Shown here: piece after piece, positions 9,131 to 18,384 of the stretch
How positions within the stretch are numbered: the stretch's first letter is position 1
Layout of the letters: every line of letters starts with the position of its first letter
NCBI RefSeq assembly: GCF_022808675.1
Contig: NZ_JAKZKV010000001.1
Coordinates: 248,001 to 312,000 of the forward strand
Direction: 5' to 3'
DNA: 64,000 nucleotides
Source: Parabacteroides sp. FAFU027
Lineage (GTDB): Bacteria; Bacteroidota; Bacteroidia; Bacteroidales; UBA7332
Made by a program: the position numbers and the translations under genes
The notes under the pieces: model-generated
What the model was told of the DNA's origin: nothing
What the model saw: only the letters and a program-made list of their open reading frames with translations
Databases searched by the model: none

Positions 9131-9204
9131 ATCGACCCTCTTTCCATGAGCGAAAGGGTCGAATTGCACTCGACTGGTTCGCTCATAGAGAACCTGTCGA
9201 TAGT
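9131..9204. repeat. Double-hairpin repeat, copy 2 (5' leader of the ABC-F gene)
   Basis: This is the diverged copy of the 7056-7125 element. The first hairpin is GACCC...GGGTC, whereas copy 1 has GAACC...GGTTC, so both arms changed together. On the minus strand it lies between the -7 box at 9244-9237 and the ABC-F start at 9070, so it is in the mRNA leader. Confidence 0.8.
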
Positions 9205-9236
9205 GAAGATTCTCAATATATTCCTGAAACGGAGCA

Positions 9237-9244
9237 CAAAGATA
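9237..9244 (-). promoter_or_regulatory. -7 promoter box of the ABC-F gene
   Basis: On the minus strand the sequence reads TATCTTTG, matching TAnnTTTG. It implies a leader of about 160 nt that contains repeat copy 2. Confidence 0.6.
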
Positions 9245-9321
9245 GCCCAATTTTCGCAGGGTAAAAAAGGGGAAGAGCAAACAAATCCCCTATCCCACTC
9301 CTCTCTTTGCCGAATTTCCCC

Positions 9322-9329
9322 TACCTTTG
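9322..9329 (+). promoter_or_regulatory. -7 promoter box of menF
   Basis: TACCTTTG followed by CGGG at 9322-9329 matches the consensus and lies about 70 bp before the menF start. Confidence 0.6.
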
Positions 9330-9397
9330 CGGGAATTGAAAATGCAAAATCGTCTCCGGCGCTAAAAACCGGTGGATTTACGCCCTTTTCCTGAGAA

Positions 9398-10498
9398 ATG
9401 AATTTATCCGACATTCAACATATTTGCCTCAATAACGGGATTCCCTTCTACAGCTACCGGATGCCACAAAGCAACGTGGTGGTGACGGGCTTACAACTCT
9501 CTCCGGATGTAGAGTCTTTTACCGGTTTTGCAGGACATCAGCAGGGATTTGTGATCGCTCCGTTTGATACGGAAAACCATTTGCCCTCTCTCTTTATCCG
9601 CGGGGAGATTATTTTTGAGAATAACGACCTGACGGCTAAAGATTCCGAAAGATTGAAGGCCATTCATTACACTCATCCTGCCCCGAAAGAGGAAATCTTC
9701 GAAATTTCAAAATCAGATTACATAAAACAAGCTGACGGACTTATCCGAAAACTGGCTGACGGTGAATTGCAAAAAGTGGTGCTTTCGCGCATCATTCATC
9801 ACTCCAAAGGTTCACAGTTGGATGCTCCGACCATCTTCGAAGCGCTTACCCGCTCCTATCCGCATGCTTTCGTTTCGCTGTTTCATATTCCGGGAAAATG
9901 CACCTGGTTGGGCGCAACTCCCGAAACGCTCCTCTCTGTATCTGAAAATAGCCTCCGTACCATGTCATTGGCCGGAACCAAAAAGAAGGATGCCGCTATT
10001 GAATGGACGGTAAAGGAGAAAGAAGAACAGCAGATGGTAACCGATTTTGTGGAACAGGTTTTGGGAAAATTCAACGGACTGGAAATTTCTATCGACGGCC
10101 CCAAAGAGGTGGAAGCTGGCAATCTCTGCCACCTGATGACGGCATTCGATTGCAAAGGCAAACTTTCACCGGAGGATTTAGGCAAATTGGTCAGCGAATT
10201 GCACCCAACCCCGGCTGTGTGCGGACTTCCCAAGTCGGCATCGATGCAACTGATACGTGAAACGGAACAGCACGACCGTGAGTATTATGCCGGATTTATA
10301 GGTCCTGTTGTGGGTGAAAATATCGACCTGTTTGTCAACCTGCGCTGCATGAAGCTGATGAAAGAAAGTGTCGCCTTCTATGTCGGAGGCGGATTGACTG
10401 CCCTCTCCGACCCGGAATCGGAATGGCAGGAAACTTGCCTGAAAGCGGAGACGCTTTCGCGGTTTGTGGAGATGAACGCAAAGGAGCTAAGTCGCTAA
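9398..10498 (+). CDS. menF: Isochorismate synthase (menaquinone pathway)
   Basis: MenF converts chorismate to isochorismate, entering menaquinone synthesis. The 366-residue cytoplasmic protein carries the chorismate-binding fold in its C-terminal two thirds: FVSLFHIPGKCTWLGATPETLL, the SLAGTKKK segment, LHPTPAVCGLPKSAS and the DREYYAGFIGPV motif that binds magnesium and substrate. The N-terminal 110 residues are the usual variable part. menD follows after 170 bp that contain a hairpin repeat, so the two genes may be one transcript. Isochorismate synthase rather than anthranilate or salicylate synthase is called from length and from menD next to it. Confidence 0.94.
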   Translation: MNLSDIQHICLNNGIPFYSYRMPQSNVVVTGLQLSPDVESFTGFAGHQQGFVIAPFDTENHLPSLFIRGEIIFENNDLTAKDSERLKAIHYTHPAPKEEIFEISKSDYIKQADGLIRKLADGELQKVVLSRIIHHSKGSQLDAPTIFEALTRSYPHAFVSLFHIPGKCTWLGATPETLLSVSENSLRTMSLAGTKKKDAAIEWTVKEKEEQQMVTDFVEQVLGKFNGLEISIDGPKEVEAGNLCHLMTAFDCKGKLSPEDLGKLVSELHPTPAVCGLPKSASMQLIRETEQHDREYYAGFIGPVVGENIDLFVNLRCMKLMKESVAFYVGGGLTALSDPESEWQETCLKAETLSRFVEMNAKELSR

Positions 10499-10519
10499 GG
10501 GGCATATTAATATTTTATC

Positions 10520-10612
10520 ACAGAGGACACTGAGTTTTTGCACAGAGAACCACAGAGAAGGTTTTCTAAACCTCTGTGGTTCTCCGTGATTTTCTCTGTG
10601 AATCTCTGTGAT
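10520..10612. repeat. CACAGAG/CTCTGTG interspersed hairpin repeat
   Basis: The menF-menD gap is filled by repeated CACAGAG-type words and their complements: CACAGAGAACCACAGAG pairs with CTCTGTGGTTCTCCGTG across an 18-base loop. Elements of this composition are scattered through many Bacteroidota genomes. It is probably transcribed as part of a menFD message. Confidence 0.8.
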
Positions 10613-10668
10613 ATAAACCAATTCAAATAACATCATCAGGCGTCACCACGCCATTTCGATAAAAAACT

Positions 10669-12363
10669 ATGACCAGCACATCAGATAAAGAGACCGTACA
10701 AATCATTGTTGACCTTTGCGCCCGAAAAGGCGTGAAACGGGTGGTAATCTCTCCGGGGTCGCGCAATGCACCACTTTCCATCACTTTCAACCGCGACAAG
10801 CGCATCGAATGTTTCGTGATTGTGGACGAACGCAGTGCGGCATTCTTTGCCCTCGGCATGGCGCAGAAATCAGGCGAACCGGTCGGGCTGGTTTGTACCT
10901 CAGGAACAGCGTTGCTCAACTACGCTCCCGCCGTGGCCGAGGCTTTTTATCAGCGCATTCCGCTGGTGGTACTTTCGGCAGACCGTCCGACCGAGTGGAT
11001 TGGTCAGGATGACAGCCAGGCCATCAACCAGCAACTGGTTTTTGCCAATTTCACCAAATACAACTGCCAGTTGCCGTCTGAAGTGACCTGCGCCGACGAA
11101 GCCTGGCATGTGAACCGTAGCGTAAACGAAGCCATCAACGCAGCTACATCGGGGCGCAAAGGACCAGTGCACATCAACATTCCTTTGCGGGAGCCACTTT
11201 ACGGAACGATGTCGGCTAACGAAAAGTCGCAACGAACATTTACCCTGTTTGAACCGGAATCTGTCCTTTCGCAGCAAGCGATTTCCGAACTACAGAAACG
11301 TTGTGTTCAAAGCCCCAACATCCTGATTCTGGCCGGATTTTTACCTAAAGAATCAGGCGAAGCAGCAAATGCAATCATCAGGAAAATCGAGTCTCTACCC
11401 AATGTTGTGGTACTGGCAGAACCAATATCCAATATCCAAAGTAAAAAATCCATCAGCACCATCGACCGTGTGCTGAATACTTTTTCGATAGAAGAGGCGC
11501 AGAATTTCCGGCCTGACCTGTTGATTTCGTTTGGCGGTGCTTTGGTTTCGAAGCAAATCAAGACTTTCCTCAAAAAATACCCGCCCCGCGAGCATTGGTA
11601 CATCGGCAAAGGAGAATCGCACATCGATACTTTCCGCCAACTGACGGCATTGATACAAACAGAACCGGCCGCTTTCTTGGAGCAGCTTTTTGCCAATATT
11701 TCTCTTCCGGAAACTGACTTTGCCAGCCGTTGGCAAGCGAAAGCCGAACTGGCAACGGAACGCCACGATGCCTTTATGCAGACCGCCGAATGGAGCGACT
11801 TGAAGGCTTTTGACATCATCAACAACGCTTTGCCTGAAGGTTCTGACCTGCAATTGGGAAACAGTTCTGCTGTCCGTTACGGACACCTTTTTGAGCAAAG
11901 AAACATCAACAGCATACAGAGCAACCGCGGTACCAGCGGCATTGACGGCTCTACTTCGACAGCAATCGGAGCAGCATGGCTGAATGATAACATCACCACC
12001 TTTATCAGCGGCGACATCAGTTTTTTCTATGATTCGAATGCCTTTTGGAACAAATACCTTTCGCCCAACCTGCGCGTAATTGTAGTGAAAAACGGCGGTG
12101 GTGGCATTTTCCGGTATATCCCCGGACCTTCGTCGGTACAGGAGCTGGACGACTATTTCGAAACGGCTCAGGATGTGAATGTGGAAGGGATTGCCCGGTT
12201 GTACAACCTGCCCTTTTACCGGGTGACGAATGCAGAAGAGCTGGAACAGGTTCTGCCTAAATTCTTTGCTTCGCATGAACAGCCGCCTATATTAGAAATT
12301 CTGACACCGAGGAAGGTAAATGATGAGGTTCTGAGAAAATATTTCGCAGCGATGCGAAAATAA
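10669..12363 (+). CDS. menD: 2-succinyl-5-enolpyruvyl-6-hydroxy-3-cyclohexene-1-carboxylate synthase
   Basis: MenD is the thiamine-diphosphate enzyme that adds a succinyl semialdehyde unit from 2-oxoglutarate to isochorismate. The 564-residue protein has the family's N-terminal VVISPGSRNAPLS motif, ERSAAFFALGMA with the catalytic Glu, GLVCTSGTALLNYAPAVAEA, and the TPP/magnesium motif GDISFFYDSNAFWN near residue 450. Length is typical. A strong terminator follows, so the remaining men genes are not linked here. Confidence 0.96.
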   Translation: MTSTSDKETVQIIVDLCARKGVKRVVISPGSRNAPLSITFNRDKRIECFVIVDERSAAFFALGMAQKSGEPVGLVCTSGTALLNYAPAVAEAFYQRIPLVVLSADRPTEWIGQDDSQAINQQLVFANFTKYNCQLPSEVTCADEAWHVNRSVNEAINAATSGRKGPVHINIPLREPLYGTMSANEKSQRTFTLFEPESVLSQQAISELQKRCVQSPNILILAGFLPKESGEAANAIIRKIESLPNVVVLAEPISNIQSKKSISTIDRVLNTFSIEEAQNFRPDLLISFGGALVSKQIKTFLKKYPPREHWYIGKGESHIDTFRQLTALIQTEPAAFLEQLFANISLPETDFASRWQAKAELATERHDAFMQTAEWSDLKAFDIINNALPEGSDLQLGNSSAVRYGHLFEQRNINSIQSNRGTSGIDGSTSTAIGAAWLNDNITTFISGDISFFYDSNAFWNKYLSPNLRVIVVKNGGGGIFRYIPGPSSVQELDDYFETAQDVNVEGIARLYNLPFYRVTNAEELEQVLPKFFASHEQPPILEILTPRKVNDEVLRKYFAAMRK

Positions 12364-12369
12364 GAAATG

Positions 12370-12413
12370 AAGTCCGGAAATGAGTAATCAACGCTCATTT
12401 CCGGACTTTTTCT
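12370..12413 (+). terminator. Intrinsic terminator after menD
   Basis: A perfect 15-bp stem, AAGTCCGGAAATGAG / CTCATTTCCGGACTT, with a 9-base loop is followed by a T run. Confidence 0.9.
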
Positions 12414-12447
12414 TTAGCTAAAGCGTTATAAGAGAAAGCCATTAGTT

Positions 12448-13038
12448 ATGCACTTCTCTATCCAGCAAATCTACAAAATCATGAATGAGGTGGGCCGGAG
12501 AAACTTCCTTCCTTCTGAACTCAAATACCTCGCCGACATCGAAGAGGCTCTTCCCATCGGCCATGACCAGACCATTTCCCAACCTTACATCGTGGCATTT
12601 ATGACGGCTGCCCTTTCACCGGACAAAGACGACAAAGTGCTGGAAATCGGTACCGGGAGCGGCTTTCAGGCGGCGGTACTGGCCAAACTGGCTCATAAAA
12701 TTTATACGGTGGAAATCATTAAAACACTGGCCGATGAAGCCCGGGAGCGCCTGTTTCAATTGGGCTATGAGAATGTATTTGTGCAGCACGGCGACGGCTA
12801 CTGGGGATGGAACGAACAGGCGCCATACGATTGCATCATCGTGACGGCCTGTGCTGAGACGGTCCCCCAAACGTTGATTGACCAACTCAAACTGGGTGGT
12901 CGCATGATTATCCCGGTCGGACCGGTACATGGGGCGCAGAGTCTGGTCTTGATTCAGAAAGATGAAGCGGGGGTAATCTCCTCAAAAAATGTACTGGCGG
13001 TGCGTTTCGTTCCATTTACCAGAAATATCAGGTTGTAG
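12448..13038 (+). CDS. pcm: Protein-L-isoaspartate O-methyltransferase
   Basis: This SAM-dependent enzyme methylates isoaspartyl residues and so starts repair of damaged proteins. The 196-residue protein has the family start region (LPIGHDQTISQPYIVAFMT, residues about 35-53), SAM motif I VLEIGTGSGFQAAVLA, the YTVEI acidic end of strand 2, DCIIVTAC and the C-terminal VRFVPFT. It lies between the menD terminator and an array of palindromes, so it is monocistronic. Confidence 0.95.
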   Translation: MHFSIQQIYKIMNEVGRRNFLPSELKYLADIEEALPIGHDQTISQPYIVAFMTAALSPDKDDKVLEIGTGSGFQAAVLAKLAHKIYTVEIIKTLADEARERLFQLGYENVFVQHGDGYWGWNEQAPYDCIIVTACAETVPQTLIDQLKLGGRMIIPVGPVHGAQSLVLIQKDEAGVISSKNVLAVRFVPFTRNIRL

Positions 13039-13059
13039 GAAAGAGGATCTCAAAGTTCT

Positions 13060-13245
13060 GAGTTGTCGCAAAATTGCAGCGGCTCAGAACTTGAAGTTCC
13101 TGAGTCCTGCAAAATTGCAGGGGATAATTTCACCAAGTTCTGAGCTCCTGCAATTTGCAGCAGTCAGGATCCGGTTGAAATCGGGCCCTGCAAATTTGCA
13201 GGAGATAATTTCATGAAGTTTTCATCTGCTGCAAATTGCAGGAGA
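13060..13245. repeat. Five palindromes at 41-bp spacing
   Basis: Palindromes of the type CCTGCAAATTTGCAGG are centred at about 13072.5, 13113.5, 13154, 13194.5 and 13235, a spacing of 40.5-41 bp. The linkers share words such as GATAATTTCA and AAGTTCTGAG. The array fills the gap between pcm and the convergent regulator gene. Confidence 0.92.
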
Positions 13246-13265
13246 TATTCTCGCAAAGTTCTCAT

Positions 13266-13826
13266 TTAAACCTCATCCAGTGGTTTCCGGGGCTTTACCT
13301 TCAACTGCTTGTAGTGCGACGGAGTCATTCCGGTCTCCTTTTTGAAGCGGCTGGAGAGATAGGCCACGCTGCTGTACCCCATTTTATCGGATATTTCAGC
13401 CAGCGAAAGCTCTTCATAGGCAAGCAACTCCTTCACCCGTTCTATCTTTTGCAAAATGATATAACGCTCTATGGTCATGCCTTCCATCTCGGAGAAAAGA
13501 TTACTCAGGTAGGTGTAATCGCGGTTCAGCTGGCTTTCGATAAATTCAGAATAGTTCGTTTTAGGCTGCTCCTCGGAATAATGCACCAACTTCACTACGG
13601 CATTTTTGATCCTTTCCACCATCCGTTCCGGCGTATTCTCAATGAGCTCAAAGCCCAGTTCTTTCAAACGCACAGCCAGTAAATCCATTTGTCCGCTTGT
13701 TAATTCCCGGTCAAGTTCCACCATACCCAAGTCAATGGAGCTGGCAGGAAATCCCAACTCCTTAAGCAGCCCGTCAAGCGCCATGACGCAACGGTTGCAC
13801 ACCATATTTTTGACGTATATCTTCAT
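13266..13826 (-). CDS. AraC-type regulator with N-terminal metal-binding-like domain
   Basis: The 186-residue protein starts with a ferredoxin-like HMA-type region carrying a Cys-x-x-Cys pair (MVCNRCVMALDGLLKELG, Cys10 and Cys13), followed by a linker and an AraC/XylS helix-turn-helix domain over residues about 85-180 (LSAEISDKMGYSSVAYLSSRFKKE-type second helix, then GMTPSHYK). It is the last gene of the minus-strand copA-copZ cluster, so I infer a copper- or soft-metal-responsive regulator of that cluster. The first domain lacks some usual HMA residues, so direct metal binding is likely but not shown. Confidence 0.85.
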   Translation of the reverse strand: MKIYVKNMVCNRCVMALDGLLKELGFPASSIDLGMVELDRELTSGQMDLLAVRLKELGFELIENTPERMVERIKNAVVKLVHYSEEQPKTNYSEFIESQLNRDYTYLSNLFSEMEGMTIERYIILQKIERVKELLAYEELSLAEISDKMGYSSVAYLSSRFKKETGMTPSHYKQLKVKPRKPLDEV

Positions 13827-13888
13827 CGGTCACGGATTCTTTTTCTCAAAAGTAGGGCTTTTCTCTTTTGTTTCCTGAAAATGAAGAG

Positions 13889-14101
13889 TTAATCAATCTT
13901 TTCGGCCTGATAACCGAAGCCATTCAACGCGCCAATAATTTCTTCCGCAGCTACGGAATCGGGTTCCACTGTCAATACTTTGGCAGGAACAGTTACATCT
14001 ACGCTCCAGTTTCCGTCACCGACCAGTTTATCGAGCAGGGCTGATACTTTTGCTACACAGTTGTTGCAGTTGAGGCTGGTTTTGAATTTTAATGTTGCCA
14101 T
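13889..14101 (-). CDS. copZ: Copper chaperone-like HMA protein
   Basis: This 70-residue protein is a single heavy-metal-associated domain with the metal-binding motif SLNCNNCVAKV (Cys12 and Cys15) and the typical FGYQAEKID end. CopZ-type proteins carry Cu(I) to CopA. The CxxC is CNNC rather than the usual CxHC or CASC, so metal choice is not certain. It lies 200 bp after copA and 60 bp before the regulator gene on the same strand. Confidence 0.88.
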   Translation of the reverse strand: MATLKFKTSLNCNNCVAKVSALLDKLVGDGNWSVDVTVPAKVLTVEPDSVAAEEIIGALNGFGYQAEKID

Positions 14102-14149
14102 AATCTATTGTTTTTTGTTTGTTTGTAAAATGCTTTGTTATCTGAGGTT

Positions 14150-14300
14150 GAACCCTTTCAGGGTTCAGTTTTGCTTAGTGTTTTTTTTCCACGGGTTTTA
14201 CCCGTGGTTATTGAAATTCAATCCCTTCAGGATTACTAAAGTCAGCATTCGGTTCGACTCCTCCCCTTTGGGGAGGCCGGGTGGGGTCTCCCTCACCCCC
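14150..14300. repeat. Cluster of short hairpin repeats between copA and copZ
   Basis: Three elements are visible: TGAACCCTTTCAGGGTTCA (14150-14168), CCACGGGTTTTACCCGTGG (about 14191-14209), and CTCCCCTTTGGGGAG near 14262. All are of kinds scattered in Bacteroidota intergenic DNA. They may process or terminate the copA message. Confidence 0.7.
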
Positions 14301-16514
14301 TCAATCCTTCATTCCCTTCAATCGGAGGCTATTCGTCACCACCGACACCGAGCTAAACGCCATCGCCGCCCCGGCAATCATCGGATTCAGCATAAATCCG
14401 AACACCGGATAAAGTGCACCCGCAGCGATTGGAATCCCGATGAGGTTATAGATAAATGCCCAAAAGAGATTCTGGTGTATGGTGCGCACCGTCTGTTTGG
14501 ACAGGCGAATGGCTTGTAAAATCAGGCGAAGGTCTGAGGAAATAATGGTCATCTTGGCCACATCCATCGCAATGTCGGAGCCTTTCCCCATCGCAATACT
14601 AACATCAGCCTGTGCCAATGCGTGCGAATCGTTGATGCCGTCCCCCACCATCGCGACTATTTTACCCTCTCGTTGAAGTTGTTGGATAAATCCGGCTTTA
14701 TCAGCAGGCATCACTTCGGATTGGAAATGATTGACTCCAACCGATTGGGCAACAGCCCGTGCCGTCTGTTCATGGTCACCGGTCAGCATATAAACTTCGA
14801 TGCCTTCGTTTTGCAGGTCGCGAATGGCTTCAGTAGAGGTCGGTTTTATCCGGTCGGCAATGGCAAAAGCAGCCAGTAATTCATTTTCCCGGGAAAAGAA
14901 AACGACCGTTTTGGCCTGTTGTTGCCACGATTCGATTTGACGTTGCATGTCATCAGCTATCGATACGTCCGCTTCACGACAAAGCTTTTCATTCCCCACG
15001 AAATAGTTTTGATCCTTATATTCTGCCTGAACACCTTTCCCCGTGAGGCTTTCAAAGCGAGACAAAGGCAGTCTTTCCCCGCTGTCTGGCAACGCATGAA
15101 TGACCGCTTCTGCCAAGGGATGTTCAGACTGCTTTTCGATGGATAACAAAATCTGCCCCGAGTCCTTTTGCTCTTCGTCAGGAACCGTCCACAACAGATC
15201 GGTCACTTCCGGTTTTCCCTCCGTGATGGTTCCGGTTTTGTCCAGCACCACAGCATTCACACGAAGAGCCAGCTCCAGGCTCTCAGCATCTTTAATCAGG
15301 ATTCCCTGCGAAGCGCCTTTGCCCATTCCCACCATAATCGCCGTGGGCGTGGCAAGTCCAAGAGCGCAAGGACAGGCAATCACCAATACCGTCACCATCG
15401 CCAGCAACGCTTGTGTAAAAGCATTTTCCCCACCAAAAATCATCCAGAGTGTAAAGCTCAGGATTGCGATCAAAAGAATCACCGGCACAAAGATTCCGGC
15501 TATTTTATCCACCAATTTCTGCACCGGAGCTTTGCTTCCCTGCGCCTCCTGCACCATTTTGATGATTTGTGCCAATATCGTTTCACCCCCCACCTTTTCT
15601 GCTTCAAAGACGAAACTACCTTTTTGATTGACCGTCCCGGCAAAAATTTTATCTCCGGGCATTTTCTCAACGGGCAATGATTCTCCCGTTATGGTGCTTT
15701 CGTCCACAAATGAAGTGCCGGAAACAATTACGCCATCAACAGCTATCCGTTCGCCCGGTTTCACCAATAGTCTGAAACCGACCTTCACCTGCGAGACGGG
15801 GATCTCCATTTCCGGCTCACCTTCGGCTACGAGCGTAACGGTTTTGGGTTGCAGGCCGATGAGTTTCTTTATAGCTGAAGAAGTCACGGACTTTGCCCGC
15901 TCTTCCAATAATTTGCCCAACATCACAAAGGCAATCACCACCGCCGAAGCCTCGTAATAGACATGCGGATGCAAACCGCGACTGTGCCAAAATTCGGGGT
16001 AAACCGTGTTGAAAAGGCTGAAAAGAAAAGCAATGCCGGTGCTCATAGCGACCAGCGTATCCATATTGGAACGCCCTTTCAGTGCCAGACGAGTGGCATT
16101 GACAAAAAACTTCCGGCCAAAGATAGTCAGCACAGGCAGGGTCAATGCCATCATAATCCAGTTGGCATAAGGGATATCCATCAGCAACATTCCGATAATC
16201 ACCACCGGCACGGAGAAGACTCCGGCCAGAATCGTGTTACGCTGCATCTGTATATATTGTGTGCGGTGAATCTCTTCCACTTGCTCGCCTGCCTCTTCTT
16301 CAACCAACAAGTCGTAGCCGACATTATTCAATACCGATTTCAATGCTTCGGGCGAGGTTTTGTTCGGGTCGTATTCAATCATCGCCATGGCATTGGCCAA
16401 ATTGACCGAAACGGACGATACTCCTTGCTGCATCTTCAGCACGCTCTCCACGCTGGCTGAGCAGGAGGCGCAACTCATTCCCATGACCGGGAAACTTTTC
16501 TTTATGGTTGACAT
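14301..16514 (-). CDS. copA: Cu(I)-translocating P1B-type ATPase
   Basis: CopA pumps Cu(I) out of the cytoplasm. The 737-residue protein has one N-terminal HMA domain with GMSCASC (Cys15, Cys18), about eight membrane helices, the actuator motif TGES (286-289), the membrane CPC (Cys381, Cys383), the phosphorylated Asp425 in DKTGTITEG, the nucleotide-domain HP motif (SEHPLAEA) and the hinge [15 protein letters not shown]. Its usual partners copZ and a regulator follow on the same strand. A -7 box TAACTTTG on the minus strand at 16588-16581 gives a leader of about 60 nt. Confidence 0.96.
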   Translation of the reverse strand: MSTIKKSFPVMGMSCASCSASVESVLKMQQGVSSVSVNLANAMAMIEYDPNKTSPEALKSVLNNVGYDLLVEEEAGEQVEEIHRTQYIQMQRNTILAGVFSVPVVIIGMLLMDIPYANWIMMALTLPVLTIFGRKFFVNATRLALKGRSNMDTLVAMSTGIAFLFSLFNTVYPEFWHSRGLHPHVYYEASAVVIAFVMLGKLLEERAKSVTSSAIKKLIGLQPKTVTLVAEGEPEMEIPVSQVKVGFRLLVKPGERIAVDGVIVSGTSFVDESTITGESLPVEKMPGDKIFAGTVNQKGSFVFEAEKVGGETILAQIIKMVQEAQGSKAPVQKLVDKIAGIFVPVILLIAILSFTLWMIFGGENAFTQALLAMVTVLVIACPCALGLATPTAIMVGMGKGASQGILIKDAESLELALRVNAVVLDKTGTITEGKPEVTDLLWTVPDEEQKDSGQILLSIEKQSEHPLAEAVIHALPDSGERLPLSRFESLTGKGVQAEYKDQNYFVGNEKLCREADVSIADDMQRQIESWQQQAKTVVFFSRENELLAAFAIADRIKPTSTEAIRDLQNEGIEVYMLTGDHEQTARAVAQSVGVNHFQSEVMPADKAGFIQQLQREGKIVAMVGDGINDSHALAQADVSIAMGKGSDIAMDVAKMTIISSDLRLILQAIRLSKQTVRTIHQNLFWAFIYNLIGIPIAAGALYPVFGFMLNPMIAGAAMAFSSVSVVTNSLRLKGMKD

Positions 16515-16580
16515 ACATGTTAGGGTTTGAGGGATTGATTAATTGAGGGATTGAATCCCTTCGGCACTTTATCCTGATTG

Positions 16581-16588
16581 CAAAGTTA
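16581..16588 (-). promoter_or_regulatory. -7 promoter box of copA
   Basis: The minus strand reads TAACTTTG followed by CAATC, matching TAnnTTTG. Confidence 0.6.
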
Positions 16589-16728
16589 AAGCCGCATTGA
16601 GCGGAATTTGTTATACTATCAGACTATTTACTTATAAGATTTACAGGTTTAATGACTAAAACTAATTGAAACAGTACAATACAAACCTTTTAGAAGTAAG
16701 TTTGTTCTGAAAAATTAAAAACAAAGCT

Positions 16729-17364
16729 ATGACTGAAAAGGAACAAATACTCTACAAAAAGGCTTATGCACTGAGCCTCTTCACCATCTTCTATAATGTA
16801 GTCGAAGGAGTTGTTTCGATGATTCTGGGATATTCCGATGATACGTTGACGCTATTTGGCTTCGGGGTGGATAGTTTTATTGAGGTGATGTCGGGCATTG
16901 GCATTGCGGTGATGATTCGCCGTATCGGTAAAAATCCGGATAGCCCGAAGAGCTATTTCGAAATCACGGCGCTCAAAATCACCGGTACGGCATTTTATCT
17001 CTTATCAGCAGGTTTGCTGGCGGGAATTGTGGTAAATATCATCACACACCACAAACCGGAAACTACCCTCTGGGGAATTGTGATTTCGCTGATCTCCATC
17101 CTGGTAATGATATGGCTGATGAATGCCAAAAAGCTGATCGGACACCAGCTCGATTCCTCACCCATCCTTGCCGATGCCAATTGCACCAGGGTGTGCGTCT
17201 ATATGTCGGTAGTATTATTGATGTCAAGCCTGATTTACGAACTAACCGGATTTGCCTATGCTGATGCAATCGGTGCGGCTGGTTTGATTTATTTCTCCAT
17301 TATGGAAGGGAAAGAAGCCTTTGAAAAAGCAAAAGGTAAAGCGTGTTGCTGCGATTGTGATTGA
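16729..17364 (+). CDS. CDF-like cation transporter, membrane domain only
   Basis: The 211-residue protein has five to six hydrophobic segments and resembles the membrane part of cation diffusion facilitators: TLFGFGVDSFIEVMSGIGIAVMIRR near residues 42-66 holds the Asp of the transport site, and SSPILADANCTRVCVYMSVVLL and FAYADAIGAAGLIYFS contain the second acidic cluster. The cytoplasmic C-terminal domain of classical CDF proteins is missing; instead the protein ends in a Cys-rich tail CCCDCD. Divergent from copA, it probably exports a metal cation; the substrate is unknown. Confidence 0.8.
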   Translation: MTEKEQILYKKAYALSLFTIFYNVVEGVVSMILGYSDDTLTLFGFGVDSFIEVMSGIGIAVMIRRIGKNPDSPKSYFEITALKITGTAFYLLSAGLLAGIVVNIITHHKPETTLWGIVISLISILVMIWLMNAKKLIGHQLDSSPILADANCTRVCVYMSVVLLMSSLIYELTGFAYADAIGAAGLIYFSIMEGKEAFEKAKGKACCCDCD

Positions 17365-17440
17365 CCGAACACTTTTTTATTGATATATATTTCCCATTTA
17401 TTTTCTCTCTTTTTTCTTGCATAATAAATTCTTATCCCAT

Positions 17441-17465
17441 TACTTTGCATTTCAAAGTACTTTAT
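17441..17465 (+). promoter_or_regulatory. Promoter/operator O1 of the membrane protein-regulator-DUF4173 module
   Basis: The inverted repeat TACTTTGCATTTCAAAGTA (arms TACTTTG / CAAAGTA) includes the likely -7 box (TTACTTTG, 17440-17447) and continues CTTTAT. A 25-base match with 23 identities recurs at 18385-18409 before the third gene of the module. Confidence 0.7.
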
Positions 17466-17468
17466 CTT

Positions 17469-18074
17469 ATGAAAAACGACGAAGCATTAGAATCTATAAA
17501 GGAGATTCGAGAAATGATGAACCGCTCCTCCAAATGCCTATCTTTAAGCGGTATATCAGGAGTATTTATTGGTTGTTATGCTCTTTTGGGGGCATATTCC
17601 ATTCACTATATTTTATTAGAAATGACTGCTCTCCATACGACAGAGCGTAAAATTTATGTTGCAGCTATAGCAATAGTTATACTTCTGATATCTGTATTAA
17701 CAGCCGTCATTCTATCTAAACGAAAAGCCCGTAAAAAGGGCGATTCCATATTCTCAGCTACGGCTATAAAAATACATAAGACCTTATTTACAGGACTTTT
17801 ACCAGGAGGAATCCTATCAATAGCTATGGGAATATCTGACCATTCACAGTATATTACAACTGTAATGCTTTTGTTTTATGGACTGGCAATGGTTAATGCT
17901 TCACATTACACCTACCGGGACATTCGTTTCCTTGGTTATTCATTTCTGGCTACAGGATTTGTGAATTGTTTTCTTACCGAATACTCTCTTGAAATCTGGT
18001 GTTTAGGATTTGGACTTCTTCACATCATCTATGGAATCGTAATGTATTTCAAATACGAAAAAGCCGTCGAATGA
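17469..18074 (+). CDS. Membrane protein of unknown function, partner of a winged-helix regulator
   Basis: A 201-residue protein starting MKNDEALESIKEIREMMNRSSK; the ATG at 17469 is chosen because it follows the promoter-like site directly, whereas the longer frame would start before that promoter. After a soluble N-terminus of about 25 residues come roughly six hydrophobic segments. I do not recognise a functional family. Its stop overlaps the start of the winged-helix gene (ATGA), a coupling that suggests the two work together, for example the membrane protein controlling the regulator. Confidence 0.8.
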   Translation: MKNDEALESIKEIREMMNRSSKCLSLSGISGVFIGCYALLGAYSIHYILLEMTALHTTERKIYVAAIAIVILLISVLTAVILSKRKARKKGDSIFSATAIKIHKTLFTGLLPGGILSIAMGISDHSQYITTVMLLFYGLAMVNASHYTYRDIRFLGYSFLATGFVNCFLTEYSLEIWCLGFGLLHIIYGIVMYFKYEKAVE

Positions 18075-18370
18075 AAAACCCGATTGAAAAGCTCAATAAA
18101 GCCTTCGAAAGTAAAGTTCGATTAGGGATAATGTCAACGCTTATGGTCAATGAAAGCGTTGACTTTAACTCCCTTAAATCATGGCTGAACCTGACAGACG
18201 GTAATCTCTCCAGCCACATCAAGGGGTTGGAAGAATTGGGGTATATTGAAGTTCGTAAGCAATTTGTAGGTAAAAAACCCAATACAACCTACCACATTAC
18301 CGATGCTGGTAAAATTGCTTTCGAAGAGCACATTAACGGCCTTGAAGCCTTACTTAAAAGTATGGGATAA
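18071..18370 (+). CDS. Winged-helix transcriptional regulator
   Basis: The 99-residue protein MKNPIEKLNKAFESKVRLGIMSTLMVN... is a one-domain winged-helix DNA-binding protein of the MarR/ArsR-like type (HTH_34 group): LGIMSTLMVNESVDFNSLKSWLNLTDGNLSSHIKGLEELGYIEVRKQFVGKKPNTTYHITDAGK covers helix-turn-helix and wing. There is no effector domain. The start overlaps the previous stop by four bases. Two near-identical sites (17441-17465 and 18385-18409) are good candidates for its operators. Confidence 0.88.
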   Translation: MKNPIEKLNKAFESKVRLGIMSTLMVNESVDFNSLKSWLNLTDGNLSSHIKGLEELGYIEVRKQFVGKKPNTTYHITDAGKIAFEEHINGLEALLKSMG

Positions 18371-18384
18371 TTTTTTTGCACATT

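Noticed and set aside
12989-13216. 75-residue plus-strand frame after pcm
   Set aside because: It runs from inside pcm through the palindrome array and has no start signal.
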